A DNA stretch of 64,000 nt from Prorocentrum cordatum (taxonomy: Eukaryota; Sar; Dinophyceae; Prorocentrales; Prorocentraceae). The notes beneath the pieces were generated by a model. It did not search any database. It saw nothing but the letters and a program-made list of their open reading frames with translations, and had not been told where the DNA came from. Location of the stretch: positions 146,293 to 210,292 of the forward strand of contig CAUYUJ010015757.1 in assembly GCA_963575745.1 (NCBI GenBank), in the 5' to 3' direction. Position 1 is the first letter of the stretch. The number at the start of each line of letters is the position of its first letter. Position numbers and translations under genes: made by a program. Shown one piece after another: positions 63,701 to 64,000 of this stretch.

Positions 63701-64000
63701 AGCATTCTCATCATCACTATCGTCATCACCAGGATAAGCATCACAATAATCAGCATCATCATCATTAGAATCAGCAGTATCAGTATCATGATCATCATCA
63801 GCATCATCATCACCGTCCTCATTAGCATCATCATCAATATCAGTGGCATCGGCATCATCGTCATCATCATCATCATTATCATCATGATCAGCAGAAGCAT
63901 CATCAGCATAATCATAGTCGTTAGCATCACCAGCAGCAGAAGAACCAGCATGTTCAGCATTATCACCACCACCATCAACATTAACAGCATCATCGTCACC
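61491..64000. repeat. ATC/CAT trinucleotide array, >2.5 kb, with 950-bp duplication
   Basis: CAT/CAG/CGT/CAC triplets to the window's end, broken by CCT-rich islands at 62,015-62,095 and 62,960-63,062. The islands and their 3' neighbours (ACTCGCAACTACCACCACCA; CATGACTACCAGCATCAGCA; GTAGCAGCATAGTCATC) recur with a constant offset of about 950 bp. Frames of 220-285 codons are translations of the triplets. Confidence 0.97.

Overview
The window looks like nuclear DNA of a dinoflagellate. This rests on three things: decayed retroelement polyproteins of types that recur in dinoflagellate genomes, no recognisable host gene in 64 kb, and an extreme load of micro- and minisatellites in otherwise GC-rich DNA. 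A large-genome genus such as Prorocentrum would fit, but the genus is a guess. There is a 100-base assembly gap at 35,125-35,224. Nothing bacterial, organellar or viral was seen.

Coding remnants. Four retroelement bodies can be read, all broken by stops or frameshifts. (1) A gag-like polyprotein start with a membrane segment, minus strand, about 4,440-5,931. (2) The 5'-truncated 3' end of a LINE-like element with zinc-finger tail, plus strand, about 8,131-8,910, followed by a second helical reading frame to about 9,790. (3) A Ty1/Copia LTR retrotransposon on the minus strand, 26,793 down to about 20,283, with gag, protease, integrase, reverse transcriptase and RNase H in Copia order. It is bounded by two related LTRs at about 26,876-27,127 and 17,803-19,545, the second split by about 1.5 kb of microsatellite-rich DNA. 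(4) A reverse-transcriptase fragment of a different element, minus strand, about 28,424-27,127, cut off exactly at the outer edge of the Copia 5' LTR.

Non-coding elements. Several short non-autonomous families have more than one copy here. They include a TIR/MITE family with 8-bp target duplications (1.5, 2.0, 13.0, 41.2, 42.8 and 53.6 kb) and a fold-back family with GCATCGGCGAT core repeats and 4-bp TAGA duplications (1.7 and 11.2 kb, half copy at 33.6 kb). A 186-bp TIR element with GTAC duplications sits at 44.2 kb and has an empty counterpart site at 58.9 kb. There are also two long near-perfect palindromes (13.5 and 49.8 kb) and several unclassified dispersed repeats shared between distant parts of the window.

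Tandem DNA. Trinucleotide arrays (ATC, CCT/GGA, ACC, GTA) make up roughly a fifth of the window. Longer tandem repeats have units of about 77-94 bp (3.7 and 39.4 kb), 245 bp (50.2-52.0 kb), 42 bp (54.8-57.2 kb) and 83 bp (60.2-60.9 kb). A 950-bp higher-order duplication lies inside the terminal ATC array. Most long reading frames over these arrays are low-complexity translations, not genes.
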